64,000 nucleotides of DNA. Origin: an uncultured Lachnospiraceae bacterium (GTDB taxonomy: Bacteria; Bacillota; Clostridia; Lachnospirales; Lachnospiraceae). The stretch is from contig URMK01000030.1 in assembly GCA_900548905.1 (NCBI GenBank), forward strand, positions 11,014 to 75,013, written 5' to 3'. The first letter of the stretch is position 1; every line of letters begins with the position of its first letter. The notes beneath the pieces are model-generated. The model saw only the letters and a program-made list of their open reading frames with translations. It did no database searches and was not told the origin of the DNA. The position numbers and the translations under genes were made by a program. Shown one piece after another: positions 47,413 to 56,990 of this stretch.

Positions 47413-48426
47413 TTACGTACCCTTTTCTTCAACAGATTTTGACTTCTTTTGCCGTGGCGGCGGAACGGACAGACGGCAGTCAATCAAACCATCCTGGTTT
47501 TCGACGGTCAGGGTATAGAAGCGCACTTTTGCGTCCCGTTTCAGGGTAAGGGAACCGGTGCCCGCGTCGAGACGTCCAATGCGGGAGAGGAACGCATGGC
47601 GTGTATTTGCCACCTTCCAGCTGAGTGTGATTTCCTGACCGGAAGCAGAGGGCATAAGGGAAAAGGATTCTATGGAAGCCGTGAGAGGCTCCAGAAAAAT
47701 GCTTTGAGATACCTGCCTGTTACCACAATATGCCGTCAGGGTATAAGCCGTCCTGGCGGTTATTGTTATCCGATGGCTCCCTGCTTTCTCCAGAACAAGG
47801 CCGCCTGGCTGTAAAATCACCTTGTCAGCGCCGGTAACACACCATTCCAGGCGAATGGTGTCCCGAAAGCCGGTAACGACATCTTCTGCAGCCGGGGCAA
47901 AGTGCCGGATGTTTAAAGGGCCTCTTTTTTTGTAAAGTGTAAAGAACCCTTCCTGAATTAATCCTTCCGCAACGTTTACGTATTTTATGCAGCAGGTGGT
48001 AGAAGTATCTTTTGGCAGAGTTGTACGGAGGCGCTCCAAAAGGAATTCAATACTGGAAGAAGGTTCAAGGGAAATGGTCCGGGAGGGATACAGGATGATA
48101 GTATTCAGGTCTTTTCTGCAGCAATACCAGTCGTCGGGGTATGCAAAGAGAGCATTGGCAAAGGATTCTTCATCCGTCAGGCAGCCGGGTGAGGTACCCA
48201 GGTCAAAACGCAGATAAATGCAGGTCAGCCCTTCCATGACACTAGCGTTGTCATAGGAGGGCAGATCGACATATTCCTTTTCGGCTTCGTTTTTCAGGAT
48301 GACGGATCCCTCGAGAAAGGGATTGTGCAGAGCAATAACAATTTTGTTCGGAATCGGGATATTTTCAGGTTCTCCGTCTTGTGTAAAGAGATAAGCGGGT
48401 GTCAGATCCAAATACAAACCGGACAT
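47413..48426 (-). CDS. Ig-like domain protein of the divergent cluster
   Basis: 337 residues from ATG 48426 (AGGAG upstream). The N-terminal half is a beta-rich domain I do not recognise (SGLYLDLTPAYLFTQDGEPENIP). The C-terminal half has two Ig-like domains with the pattern of many adhesion and assembly proteins: about 195-265 (GFRDTIRLEWCVTGADKVILQPGG...YTLTAYCG) and about 265-335 (SGQEITLSWKVANTRHAFL...FYTLTVENQDG). The tail is rich in basic residues (RQKKSKSVEEKG). No signal peptide. Last gene of the minus-strand operon, 10 bp after the preceding one. Confidence 0.75.
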   Translation of the reverse strand: MSGLYLDLTPAYLFTQDGEPENIPIPNKIVIALHNPFLEGSVILKNEAEKEYVDLPSYDNASVMEGLTCIYLRFDLGTSPGCLTDEESFANALFAYPDDWYCCRKDLNTIILYPSRTISLEPSSSIEFLLERLRTTLPKDTSTTCCIKYVNVAEGLIQEGFFTLYKKRGPLNIRHFAPAAEDVVTGFRDTIRLEWCVTGADKVILQPGGLVLEKAGSHRITITARTAYTLTAYCGNRQVSQSIFLEPLTASIESFSLMPSASGQEITLSWKVANTRHAFLSRIGRLDAGTGSLTLKRDAKVRFYTLTVENQDGLIDCRLSVPPPRQKKSKSVEEKGT

Positions 48427-48436
48427 TTTTGTTCTC

Positions 48437-49588
48437 CTATAGTCTGAAATCCAGGGCTTGCGGGGTTCCCGGATCAACAATAAGTTCCGCGGTGACATTT
48501 ATTCCGGTATCATAAGGGTATTCCCATATTCCATCCGGCAGACAGGAAACGGTATAACAGGAGGTATCCCAGATTTTAACCGCAGCCGTCCGTCCCTCCG
48601 GAAGCTTCCACCTGACAGCTATCACCTTGTGTGTGGAATAACTGTGGATATATTTCGTAAAAAGGATATTGGATCCCGGAAATACGAGGTGTATTTCTTC
48701 CTCCGATACCGGATCGCCCGTACACCGGATCGCTACGGTCCTGGTATCCTCATGCAGCGTGAGGCTGTCGGCTGCCTTGACCGGAGTATAGGATCCGTTT
48801 TCAGCCAGCTCATACCGGGCGGCATAATGGCATTCCCAGGACGCTCTGCGTCCTTCCAGTAAAAGGCTGATGATGGGGACTGGAGTGAAAACCTGTACCT
48901 CACGGTAAACGCTTTGTAAGCTGCCCGACGCATATAGAAAGAAACTGCTGCTGCCGGAGGGCATGGGAACCTGACAGGAAGAGGTGCTTTGTATGCCTCC
49001 TGCAAAAATATCGTAGCCTCCGGGAAGAATATAACCGGCATTCACATTATTTACTTTCCATTCCAGGGTGATCGTCTCACCCGGGCAGGCACTGGCAGGG
49101 AAAGCCCTGAAATAACAGATTTCCGTGGCGGCCAGGCTTTTGTAGAGATAATAGGTGAATTTCCCGTCCATTCCTTTCCCGAAACCGCTTACTTCCACAA
49201 TGACGGTGCAGATCCCTTCCGAAGCGGTGGTGATGATACCGCTCCATTCTAAAGTAAGGGCCGTATGATTCCATGGTGCCGGATCCTCATCGGAACAGGT
49301 CAGAGTATAGGAAATCAGGTTCCCATTCCGGCTGATGCCCCGGTAATCAAAGCAGGGACAAGACATTCTTCCGTATTCCGTATCGGCTGCTGCAAACATA
49401 TGGCTGGAGGCTTCACCCGTGGAAGCGGTAATTTTGAGTTTGGGCCTGGCATCCGTAGTCGGATCGGGGGCTTGAAAGGAATAATATAAGGTGTTGACTG
49501 TATAGAGAGAAACTTCCCCTTCCGGATCATTTACCGTAAGGTGTGTATCAAAAAAGGCGCCGCCGAAATCTCTGTCAGGTACGCTCAT
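48437..49588 (-). CDS. Beta-rich protein with an Ig-like domain
   Basis: 383 residues. The first half resembles a beta-sandwich of unknown family (FFDTHLTVNDPEGEVSLYTVNTLYYSF). The Ig-like domain is at about 150-235 (PGETITLEWKVNNVNAGYILPGG). A further beta-rich C-terminal region follows (FTKYIHSYSTHKVIAVRWKLPEG). No signal peptide or membrane segment. Its ATG overlaps the stop of the 1166-residue gene by 4 bp, which implies translational coupling. Related in style to the protein encoded just downstream. Confidence 0.72.
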   Translation of the reverse strand: MSVPDRDFGGAFFDTHLTVNDPEGEVSLYTVNTLYYSFQAPDPTTDARPKLKITASTGEASSHMFAAADTEYGRMSCPCFDYRGISRNGNLISYTLTCSDEDPAPWNHTALTLEWSGIITTASEGICTVIVEVSGFGKGMDGKFTYYLYKSLAATEICYFRAFPASACPGETITLEWKVNNVNAGYILPGGYDIFAGGIQSTSSCQVPMPSGSSSFFLYASGSLQSVYREVQVFTPVPIISLLLEGRRASWECHYAARYELAENGSYTPVKAADSLTLHEDTRTVAIRCTGDPVSEEEIHLVFPGSNILFTKYIHSYSTHKVIAVRWKLPEGRTAAVKIWDTSCYTVSCLPDGIWEYPYDTGINVTAELIVDPGTPQALDFRL

Positions 49589-52500
49589 TCTTTACCTCCT
49601 TGCTTATTCTTTTGTATCTGCATATACCCCTCTAATGCCTTCACCGGATAGGGGATAGAGAAGGCCTGTCCGTCCGTCTGCCCAAGTTCGGTAATTTTCC
49701 AGGCGGGGTCAGCGGAAGCGCCGGCAGAGGCTTCGCCCGGGTATTCTTTTCCGGCCTGTAAGAAGAAGTACTTTCTGTCATTCTGATAGGCAGCAGGAAT
49801 GGACAGCGGTGTTTCGCTGCTTACCAGGGGTCCTGCAAAGTAAGTGGTACGGATAGTATCGAGTGCGGTATTTACCAGTTCCGGGGGTAAAGATAAAGAA
49901 CAGACCGGTAAAATGGCAGGTTTTATGGTCAGACGGTTATATGGCTCCATAAGAACGCACAGCTCATCTGCGGGAAGCCTGGGGTCAAGGGCCGACGGAA
50001 TACGGTTATCCTTACGGAAATAAGAGGTCTGTGTCCTGCTTCCCGGATAAATATACATATGGTCAAAGTCTCCGTTCAGATAAAACCCCGCCATTCCGTC
50101 ACGGTAGTCCTGCGGTTCCCCGATTTGCAGGGGGAAAACAGCATTTGTGACATTGACGGCCAGGCTCGGATCGGGAACGGTATCGGGGCGGTGGCGGTAG
50201 GCTTCGGGTTCTCCTGCCTGTTCCAGCTTCAGGCGCAGTCTGCATAGCGCCAGCGGATGGCCGATGAATTCAACCTCTGCGGGTCCATGGGGGACAGGGA
50301 TATTCTGACTGCCCAGTTGGTTGATATAGGACAGAAGGGCAGTGAGATTTTCCATTGGCCCGAATTGCAGGGAATGCAGCAGGCCGTACATCTGGGTGTT
50401 GATATCCTCCGGAATGCTGTGGGATATCCCGGCTCCCGGGGGGCTTTTGAATACTATGCCGCTTCCGGTCCGAGTGAGTACGAGGCTTCCTATGGGCAGG
50501 CCCCCTGCAGTATAGGCCATAAGGCTGTTGTCCAGCCCGTTTGGCAGCAGAAAGCCGCACAGGGGAGATGCCGTGGGTACGAAGGAGGCTTCCGCTCCGT
50601 CGATGGAGTCCTTGTCCTCTTCATACTTGCTCTTGCCGGCAGTCGCGCAGATCCATGCGGCATCCAGCCTTGTGTATTGCTCCAGCCTGGGCTGGAGCAT
50701 GGCTTCATGCGGTTTTGCAGGAGCGTTTGAGGAACGCATTTCCCCGGAGCAGTAAAGATCCGGGGACAGGATATCCTGAAATCTGCCCAATTTGTCCAGT
50801 ATCCGTATTTGACTGAAAGCCAGAAAACCCGCCCGTATGGGGGAAAAAAGCTGGTCATATATGGCGGCGGTGCCCATTTCATCACAGGACAGCTGTTCAA
50901 GAAGCTCGAGAGAGGCCTTTACCAGTCTGTCGGTAGAGAACCGGGGCAGCAGCTTTTTTTGATCCCGCATGAGCAGCGTATCATTGAAACCGCTTAGAGA
51001 CTGGGATAACAGGGTTCTGGTACGGGGATCGTTCCGGAAAAAGACTCGATCCTTCAGATAGCCTTGTATCCCGTTTTCCAACTGTCTTGCCGCGTTGTCG
51101 GAGAGCAGCAGCCTGCCGGAAACAGCATGCCGGTTTTGGGGATCCAGAATCGAATGTTCCCCGCAGTAGTCATACCGCCCATCCTCCAGGTTCCAGTTTT
51201 TCAGATCGGGATGCTCTTGCAAAAGCGCCATATCGGGATAGTAAAAGCACTGCCATTCCAGATACAGAGGATACCATTGGGGTTTGAAGACGGTGACAGC
51301 CCTGTTCTCAGGCAGTTCCCTGTCAAAAGTGATCGAAGGCATCTGAAGGAACTGTTGCTGTACCTGCCTGAGCTGAGCGGCGAGTTCTTCTGTACGGGTG
51401 GGATCCGGCGGTATAAAACCGGCTTTCTGCAGGGCTTTTTCAGCTATCAGGGAGGCAAAACCGGTGGATAATAAGGCTGCTTCCCCGATGAGGGAAGGCA
51501 GTTCCTCCGGCAGACCGCCGGGGGCCGCTGCGTGATCCCACAATTCCTCCGCATATACAGTTACCGCAGTAGCGCAGAGCCCGGTAAAACGGATTGCGGT
51601 GCTGGATTCGCCGGAACGGCGGCAGGCTGTGAGTTCACCGGTCACCTTTCCCTCCGTGTCGGCCAGCTGCCGTATCAACAGAACAGGATCCGCGGGCTGG
51701 TAAAAGGGAGGGGAGGGTTCTGTTCTCAGCTCGTACCCTTGACCGGGATCCAAATTCTTTATCTGCGTATCGATTTGAGCGGCCATGTCCGATAAGACTT
51801 TTTTTTCTTTTTGTATTTCCAGGACGGATTCCCGCAGGGCGGTATACAGGGTATCCGGATCCCCCTGACCGGTAAACAGAAGCTGCCAGGTCTCATAAGC
51901 CGCGCGGTGCCTTTGCTTATGTTTCATTTGATCCGCATAAAGCTGTCTTTGTCTGGAACGAAGAACAGCGATTTTTTTCATCACCGCTTCGGAAGGCGGC
52001 TGCTCATGTCCGACTCCCTGTACAGGAGAAAGACATATGAGATCGGGCGGCTGGAGGGTGGAAAAGCCGGAGGCGTGCAGTTCCTTTTCCACTTCTGCCG
52101 TTCCCTGCTGTCCCAGGAGATCCGGGCATACGTTTCGCAGAAAGCATTGGAACAGGCGTGGTGATATGCCGCTGCCCGCCTCCGCCAGAGCGGCAGCCGC
52201 CTCATCGGAGGTATTACCTATGGCCAGATCCGGGATATCCTCCACTTCGCCGGGCTGTGGATCGTCCGGTACGCCTGTGGGGTAAGAAAAGTCCGCCCCC
52301 TTCCATTCGATGCCGCATAACAGGCCGTGGCAGAGGCTGGAGCCGGGCAGTCCGCTCCCTTTTACATCCATAAGAAGTTGTTCTTTCAGCTGCTTTGTGT
52401 CTGTAAGAAGGGAAAGCGGTTCGGGGCCTGCTGCATCCTGATACCAGCCGCATACAAGATAACTTACCTTTGCCCGTTCGATCCCCTCCCCTGCTATATC

Positions 52501-53085
52501 GTCATAAAAACCAAATACGTTCCGGCAATGGGGATAATAGCCGGAGAAAAACGGATTGACCGGAGAAACGGCAGTGAGGGCAAGGCGTTCTACTTCCTGC
52601 GGGACGAGCGGTGCCTGAGAAAGGGCATAACTTCTGCCCAGGTACCGGTAAGGCCTGTCCGGTGTCCGGGGCCAGGGCCAGGAACTGCTTCCTGAGTTAT
52701 AATAGCTTACCCCGCGTTTCTTTTGCAGGGCGTCGCTTTCCAGAAGAAACAGCTTTTGCTTCAGCTTGCTTTTCCCTTCTTCCAGCCATATGCGGACCAC
52801 AGCCCAGCGGTTGGGGACTAAGGGATAGGAGAGCGAAGCCGGGGCGCCGTCCTGCCCTTCTTTCTGTATCCCCCGGGTAAAGCCCTCCGGCAGGCTGAAG
52901 GAGAGGTGTACCCCTGGTTCCGGCGTATTGCCGGGAACGAACAGGCCATTGTCGATGGGAATATCAGAATCATCCATATCGGTAAAAGAAAGCTGAAAGC
53001 CCGCATATATTTTTTGGGAAGGGGCATGTCCGCAAAGACACGCCCGTACGGTAATCGGGATGAGTAAGGTTTGATCCTGCTGCAT
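49585..53085 (-). CDS. Large unknown protein, 1166 residues, central coiled coils
   Basis: No family recognised with certainty. N-terminal 150 residues are beta-rich. Two heptad-like stretches lie near the middle: about 369-410 (VMKKIAVLRSRQRQLYADQM) and about 418-450 (EIQKEKKVLSDMAAQID). A motif PQWYPLYLEW at about 602-612 is followed by an aromatic segment ending in YYPD; the C-terminal third is mixed. No signal peptide or membrane helix, so it would be cytoplasmic unless released by lysis. Begins 1 bp after the end of the 242-residue gene. Size and coiled coils suggest a scaffold of the complex. Confidence 0.7.
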   Translation of the reverse strand: MQQDQTLLIPITVRACLCGHAPSQKIYAGFQLSFTDMDDSDIPIDNGLFVPGNTPEPGVHLSFSLPEGFTRGIQKEGQDGAPASLSYPLVPNRWAVVRIWLEEGKSKLKQKLFLLESDALQKKRGVSYYNSGSSSWPWPRTPDRPYRYLGRSYALSQAPLVPQEVERLALTAVSPVNPFFSGYYPHCRNVFGFYDDIAGEGIERAKVSYLVCGWYQDAAGPEPLSLLTDTKQLKEQLLMDVKGSGLPGSSLCHGLLCGIEWKGADFSYPTGVPDDPQPGEVEDIPDLAIGNTSDEAAAALAEAGSGISPRLFQCFLRNVCPDLLGQQGTAEVEKELHASGFSTLQPPDLICLSPVQGVGHEQPPSEAVMKKIAVLRSRQRQLYADQMKHKQRHRAAYETWQLLFTGQGDPDTLYTALRESVLEIQKEKKVLSDMAAQIDTQIKNLDPGQGYELRTEPSPPFYQPADPVLLIRQLADTEGKVTGELTACRRSGESSTAIRFTGLCATAVTVYAEELWDHAAAPGGLPEELPSLIGEAALLSTGFASLIAEKALQKAGFIPPDPTRTEELAAQLRQVQQQFLQMPSITFDRELPENRAVTVFKPQWYPLYLEWQCFYYPDMALLQEHPDLKNWNLEDGRYDYCGEHSILDPQNRHAVSGRLLLSDNAARQLENGIQGYLKDRVFFRNDPRTRTLLSQSLSGFNDTLLMRDQKKLLPRFSTDRLVKASLELLEQLSCDEMGTAAIYDQLFSPIRAGFLAFSQIRILDKLGRFQDILSPDLYCSGEMRSSNAPAKPHEAMLQPRLEQYTRLDAAWICATAGKSKYEEDKDSIDGAEASFVPTASPLCGFLLPNGLDNSLMAYTAGGLPIGSLVLTRTGSGIVFKSPPGAGISHSIPEDINTQMYGLLHSLQFGPMENLTALLSYINQLGSQNIPVPHGPAEVEFIGHPLALCRLRLKLEQAGEPEAYRHRPDTVPDPSLAVNVTNAVFPLQIGEPQDYRDGMAGFYLNGDFDHMYIYPGSRTQTSYFRKDNRIPSALDPRLPADELCVLMEPYNRLTIKPAILPVCSLSLPPELVNTALDTIRTTYFAGPLVSSETPLSIPAAYQNDRKYFFLQAGKEYPGEASAGASADPAWKITELGQTDGQAFSIPYPVKALEGYMQIQKNKQGGKE

Positions 53086-53086
53086 A

Positions 53087-53815
53087 TTATAAACTCCTGC
53101 TGTCCAGGCTGAAGGGCAGAGCCAGCATCATGCCGGTAAGATGGTGGAAAACAATCCCTGTTCCCTTCCACTGGACTGCTGAAAAGCCGGAGGCCAGACT
53201 GCCGGTCAGCGTATCCATGCAAAATTCCATCCGGTTTGCGCTCGTAAGCATTTTATAAGACGGCGATATTGGTCCATCCTTCGTGAGACAGGAAAGTACG
53301 ATGGAATCTTCATAAAAACGCTGCAGAGTGAATCCTTCCTTAAGCTGTACCTGTACCAGGATCCTGGCTTGCGGGGCCGGGCTTTCGCCGGACTCCGTAT
53401 GGCAGAATGACTGCGTCTGTTCCAGTCGTATGCTTTCCAGACATTCCGCGAGGCCAAACAGGTGAAGCTCTTTGGTCTGGCTGTCTACGATAATAGGAGG
53501 GGGAGGATCCATCGCGTCATCCCGTTCTTTTTCCGCAGGTTCCGGTGGGGCCGGATCGGGCAATATACATACGTGCGCATTTACGGTGAGAGTTATCCCT
53601 TTTTTGCTGTACAGCCCGTAATCGAAGCTTACTTCCGTTTCTCCTCTGTCGTTTTCAAGGATGACATCATTCATGAGGACAGGGTTTTTTTCCTTTTGTT
53701 TTAATAGGATCAGGCTCAGACGGTATGTTTTATCCGTTTCACAGGCGATGATTGTTTCAGCCCGGATAACCAGGTTTTTGTTTGTATCCAGCCGGTAATG
53801 CAGTGCAATTGCCAT
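53087..53815 (-). CDS. Unknown beta-rich protein of the cluster
   Basis: 242 residues from ATG 53815, with AGGAGG upstream and 2 bp after the Hint protein gene. Strand-like segments throughout, interrupted by a proline-rich hinge (PDPAPPEPAEKERDDAMDPP) at about 108-127 that probably divides it into two domains. No signal peptide. I recognise no family; the tight packing between the Hint protein and the 1166-residue protein suggests a subunit or adaptor. Confidence 0.68.
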   Translation of the reverse strand: MAIALHYRLDTNKNLVIRAETIIACETDKTYRLSLILLKQKEKNPVLMNDVILENDRGETEVSFDYGLYSKKGITLTVNAHVCILPDPAPPEPAEKERDDAMDPPPPIIVDSQTKELHLFGLAECLESIRLEQTQSFCHTESGESPAPQARILVQVQLKEGFTLQRFYEDSIVLSCLTKDGPISPSYKMLTSANRMEFCMDTLTGSLASGFSAVQWKGTGIVFHHLTGMMLALPFSLDSRSL

Positions 53816-53817
53816 GG

Positions 53818-56760
53818 TTATTCCTCCTCCCAAAGATGCTGCAGATCATAAAGAATTTTCGTATAAGAAAAAAAGTTATGATACTGTTCTTCTGTGGTAT
53901 CTTTTGACGTATCGGCTCCGGTAATTTTCCGGAAGACTTCTTCCGCGGTATAATGAAAATCCATATCCTGCTGTCCGCTTTGCCATACAGCGGAAAGCGG
54001 GGCGAAATCCTTTTCAGGGGATGCAAAATTACTGTAGATCCGTGCAAACTGCGGACTTGACTGCCAGGATGGTTCGGCGGGCAGCCCCCTGCAGCTTCTA
54101 ACAAAATCGTTGACCAGGGAAAGGTCACATGCATAGGCCCAGGCGTTGGGCTGGGCGTAATTATCCCACAGATCATAGAGCGACTGGTTTCCCAGGGCAT
54201 CTGTATTCATAGGATACTGATAAGACAGGTTTAAAAAGGGTTCGTTCACCGTCCACCCGATTTTTTCCAGGCCGGCAGGATATACGGCTGTATCTTCATA
54301 AGCTGCGTCATCGTCGAAAATATCCTGATAGGGAGGATAATCCTTTTCCACATTTTTGCCTTCCGGGGTAAAAACACCCTCGCGGTAGGCCATATTAATC
54401 CAGGAGCGGCGGGCACCAAAATTCTGATGCAGGATGGTATCGGTGAGGATATGCAGATAGATCCCTACTTTCATCAGGAGTTCCTCCGGCAGCCCGGACA
54501 GATCCTCCTTATAAGGAGCGACATCTTCTGAAAGCTTTTTGAGAAGCCCCTCTAACCGGGCGGGACAAGGAATTACGCGATCCGCCAGTTCCTTTTGCGC
54601 ACCCTCTGCTTTTTCAGGGATTTCTTCCCCGGGAAAGAAGTGGAAGGGACGCAGGAGTTCTTCATAGATACGGAAACTGCTGCCGCCGCTGTCTGAGGGA
54701 TACCATGGCTTTGGCTTATCCAGTTCTTCCGTATCATACCATTTGACCATAGCGGTAGGAATGACCGGCACCTCAAACTGGCTTTCTGCAAGGCGGAAAA
54801 AGGATTGGGTATTCACCCATTCCGGGATCCAGTCCAGCAGCAGGCTTGCCGTTGTGGCATTATCCGCCATAAACTGGCAGTATTCGGCTATGGACTGGGC
54901 CTGTTCCATAGGAAAACTATTGTAAAGCAGCAAATACTTAATCAGGAAATAGTGCATGGCGTAGCTCTCCGGCTTATCCGAGGATTGAAAGACAGGCACG
55001 GTTTCGTTTTCGGGAGGAAAGCCGCATCCCAATACGGAAAGCTGATCCATCATGGCTGCGGCTTCCTGGGAAAGGCGGCGCATATCCATGGCAGACCTGC
55101 CCGGAAAGTAATGGCCCTGCATGGCATAATCCCCGATAAGAAGCCCGTTTCCGATGATCCAGGTCTCCTCGTCAAACCGGAAATTATAAACGGTATCCTC
55201 ATAGGGAACGGCGGTAATGCTCAGGATCTCTTCCGGAACCGGCTTGCTTTCACCGGTACTCCATGCATAAATCCGCTGCCCGATTTGTGCCTCACAGGCC
55301 GGAACCGGATGGAAGGAACCGTTATCCCCTTCCAGGCACAGGGTATGGGTATCGGATACCTGCAGGGTATTTTGACGGGTTTTTATACAGAGCAGTGTTT
55401 TTTCCATACCGGTAATTATATCCTGTACCGGCATGGCTCTGCCGTCGGGAGCAAGAAGCATATCACCAATTTTCACATCCTGTGCTGCCAGAAGGCCCGC
55501 AGGTGTGAGCAGGAGGGTATCCCGGGCAACGCAGCCCCATTGGTAAAACAGCCGTTCTACTTTCACCTGCGAAGGATCCGTACTCTGATACTCATATTGG
55601 GCTATGATACTGACATAGCCGTCTTTATAGGCGGTCCCTGTCGGATGCTTTATGTTCAGGAGAAGATTGCCGTACAGTTCGGCCTCAGTGGTACGATCCA
55701 TCACGGAAGAGGAGGTCAGGTCGGAATTCCAGTCCTGAGGGAAGGTAATCCGGATTTTATTTGGCTGCTCGGATATAATTTCGCCGGAAGCTGTTTTATT
55801 ATATTCCAATATCTCTACATTTTTATCGGAGATCTGTGACCAGGGCTGGATCATACGGGCACAGCCGGGCATTTCCTTCTCATCGTTCAGGATACGGTAA
55901 AGGCTGATTCTGGGCTGATATTTTTCGTAAAAGTAACCGGTCTTTGGCATCTTGTAGAAGTAAGCCTGGTTTTTCAGGGATATGGTTATGGTGAAGGGAA
56001 GATAGACCGGCATATCCTGAATTTCGGGTTCCAGCTGCATTTCCTTATGGTAATCCGGATCCGACATCTGGGATTTCCGATCATAGCTGACGCAGACCTT
56101 GTCGGGGTGATAGGTTCGATCCGGATGCTTGATGACAGGATCACTCAGTTCCACCTTACACACATCGTTCTGGAAAGACTGGATAATTGCCGTGGAAGAA
56201 CAGACCTTCCCTCGCAGGAATGGGGTGCCGTCACAGGATTGATCCGCTGCGGCATATACGCTGTCGATACGGATGAGACGCTCGGTAAGGCCTGCGGTAA
56301 GGCTGTCACAGGCTGCCGGGGATACAAAGCGGTTGGTTTCTCCTGATACGGTCTGGTCAATTTGATTTATAATGTCTTTTGTTCTGGCATCCCGGAAGTA
56401 GTGACAGACTTTGATCTGCGGAATCAGGCTTGTGCTGCATAAGGACAATTCTGTTTTCGCCGAGAGCCGGAAGGTCAATGCATTGGTTGCATCCTGTAAG
56501 TTAGGGGTTACCTTCAGCTCATGAACCAGATAATCATCCGTAAGATTCAGATCGTTCCTGGATTCGGCGCGCAGGATGCCGTTTCTTTGCGTACGGAGGC
56601 TGTCAAGCAATTCCGGTGCAGTACGTATCAGATGCTCTTCACCGCCCAGGTGCTCCAGGAAAAAGGCGTAGTGTGTTTCCCGGGTAAAATCAAGCTCCAA
56701 GACGCCTCCTGCTTCCCTGGCCTCTTCGGTGACGTTATCCAGTAAAGTATATGATTTCAT
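53818..56760 (-). CDS. Hint-domain protein with DUF6765-like C-terminal region
   Basis: 980 residues. Residues 1-409 are mostly beta-rich and unrecognised. Residues 410-544 form an intein-like Hint domain: it begins CVARDTLLLTPAG (Cys410), continues with the GDML and SDTHTLCLE blocks, and ends VYNF followed by ETWIIGNGLLIGD. The usual terminal His-Asn is replaced by Gly-Asp (Asp544) and the next residue is Tyr, so splicing is unlikely, while N-terminal self-cleavage at Cys410 is possible. The C-terminal 430 residues show the His/Asp pattern of DUF6765 and zinc phospholipase C-like folds: HYFLIKYLLLY (His603), FMADN (Asp633), FHFFP (His707), and YLHILTDTILHQNFG (His770, Asp774, His778). First gene of the minus operon. 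Confidence 0.8.
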   Translation of the reverse strand: MKSYTLLDNVTEEAREAGGVLELDFTRETHYAFFLEHLGGEEHLIRTAPELLDSLRTQRNGILRAESRNDLNLTDDYLVHELKVTPNLQDATNALTFRLSAKTELSLCSTSLIPQIKVCHYFRDARTKDIINQIDQTVSGETNRFVSPAACDSLTAGLTERLIRIDSVYAAADQSCDGTPFLRGKVCSSTAIIQSFQNDVCKVELSDPVIKHPDRTYHPDKVCVSYDRKSQMSDPDYHKEMQLEPEIQDMPVYLPFTITISLKNQAYFYKMPKTGYFYEKYQPRISLYRILNDEKEMPGCARMIQPWSQISDKNVEILEYNKTASGEIISEQPNKIRITFPQDWNSDLTSSSVMDRTTEAELYGNLLLNIKHPTGTAYKDGYVSIIAQYEYQSTDPSQVKVERLFYQWGCVARDTLLLTPAGLLAAQDVKIGDMLLAPDGRAMPVQDIITGMEKTLLCIKTRQNTLQVSDTHTLCLEGDNGSFHPVPACEAQIGQRIYAWSTGESKPVPEEILSITAVPYEDTVYNFRFDEETWIIGNGLLIGDYAMQGHYFPGRSAMDMRRLSQEAAAMMDQLSVLGCGFPPENETVPVFQSSDKPESYAMHYFLIKYLLLYNSFPMEQAQSIAEYCQFMADNATTASLLLDWIPEWVNTQSFFRLAESQFEVPVIPTAMVKWYDTEELDKPKPWYPSDSGGSSFRIYEELLRPFHFFPGEEIPEKAEGAQKELADRVIPCPARLEGLLKKLSEDVAPYKEDLSGLPEELLMKVGIYLHILTDTILHQNFGARRSWINMAYREGVFTPEGKNVEKDYPPYQDIFDDDAAYEDTAVYPAGLEKIGWTVNEPFLNLSYQYPMNTDALGNQSLYDLWDNYAQPNAWAYACDLSLVNDFVRSCRGLPAEPSWQSSPQFARIYSNFASPEKDFAPLSAVWQSGQQDMDFHYTAEEVFRKITGADTSKDTTEEQYHNFFSYTKILYDLQHLWEEE

Positions 56761-56990
56761 AGATTCCTCCTTTCATATAACTAATAATTTAAACGTATCA
56801 TAAAAGAAATTGTCAGACAATAGAAAATATATACAAAATATTATCTGTAAATTTGTGGGTTATTTCATTAATTTTTAATTGACTTATAGATCATAGAAAA
56901 GATATTATAAGCATATATGGCTACATTAGTTATCTGTTTTGTGCCAGCAAATTACAGTAACCGTTACGAATTTCAAAAAGGAGGCTTACT
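56761..56990. promoter_or_regulatory. AT-rich divergent control region of the nine-gene cluster
   Basis: 230 bp between the two operons. It carries the plus-strand promoter described separately, a weaker minus-strand candidate (TATGAT read on the minus strand about 35 bp before the Hint gene, with a poor -35), and good ribosome sites on both sides (AAAGGAGG). No operator palindrome stands out. Confidence 0.6.
56879..56908 (+). promoter_or_regulatory. Predicted sigma-A promoter of the plus-strand cluster operon
   Basis: TTGACT at 56879-56884 and TATTAT at 56903-56908 with 18 bp between, about 80 bp before the first plus-strand gene. Confidence 0.6.

Noticed and set aside
54805..55839. Long open frame (344 codons) on the plus strand opposite the Hint protein gene
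   Set aside because: It has no ribosome site, its codons are a mirror of the real gene on the minus strand, and the translated sequence is not protein-like.
53818..56760. Full splicing intein in the Hint protein
   Set aside because: The C-terminal His-Asn is replaced by Gly-Asp and the following residue is Tyr, so protein splicing is unlikely; only N-terminal cleavage remains plausible.
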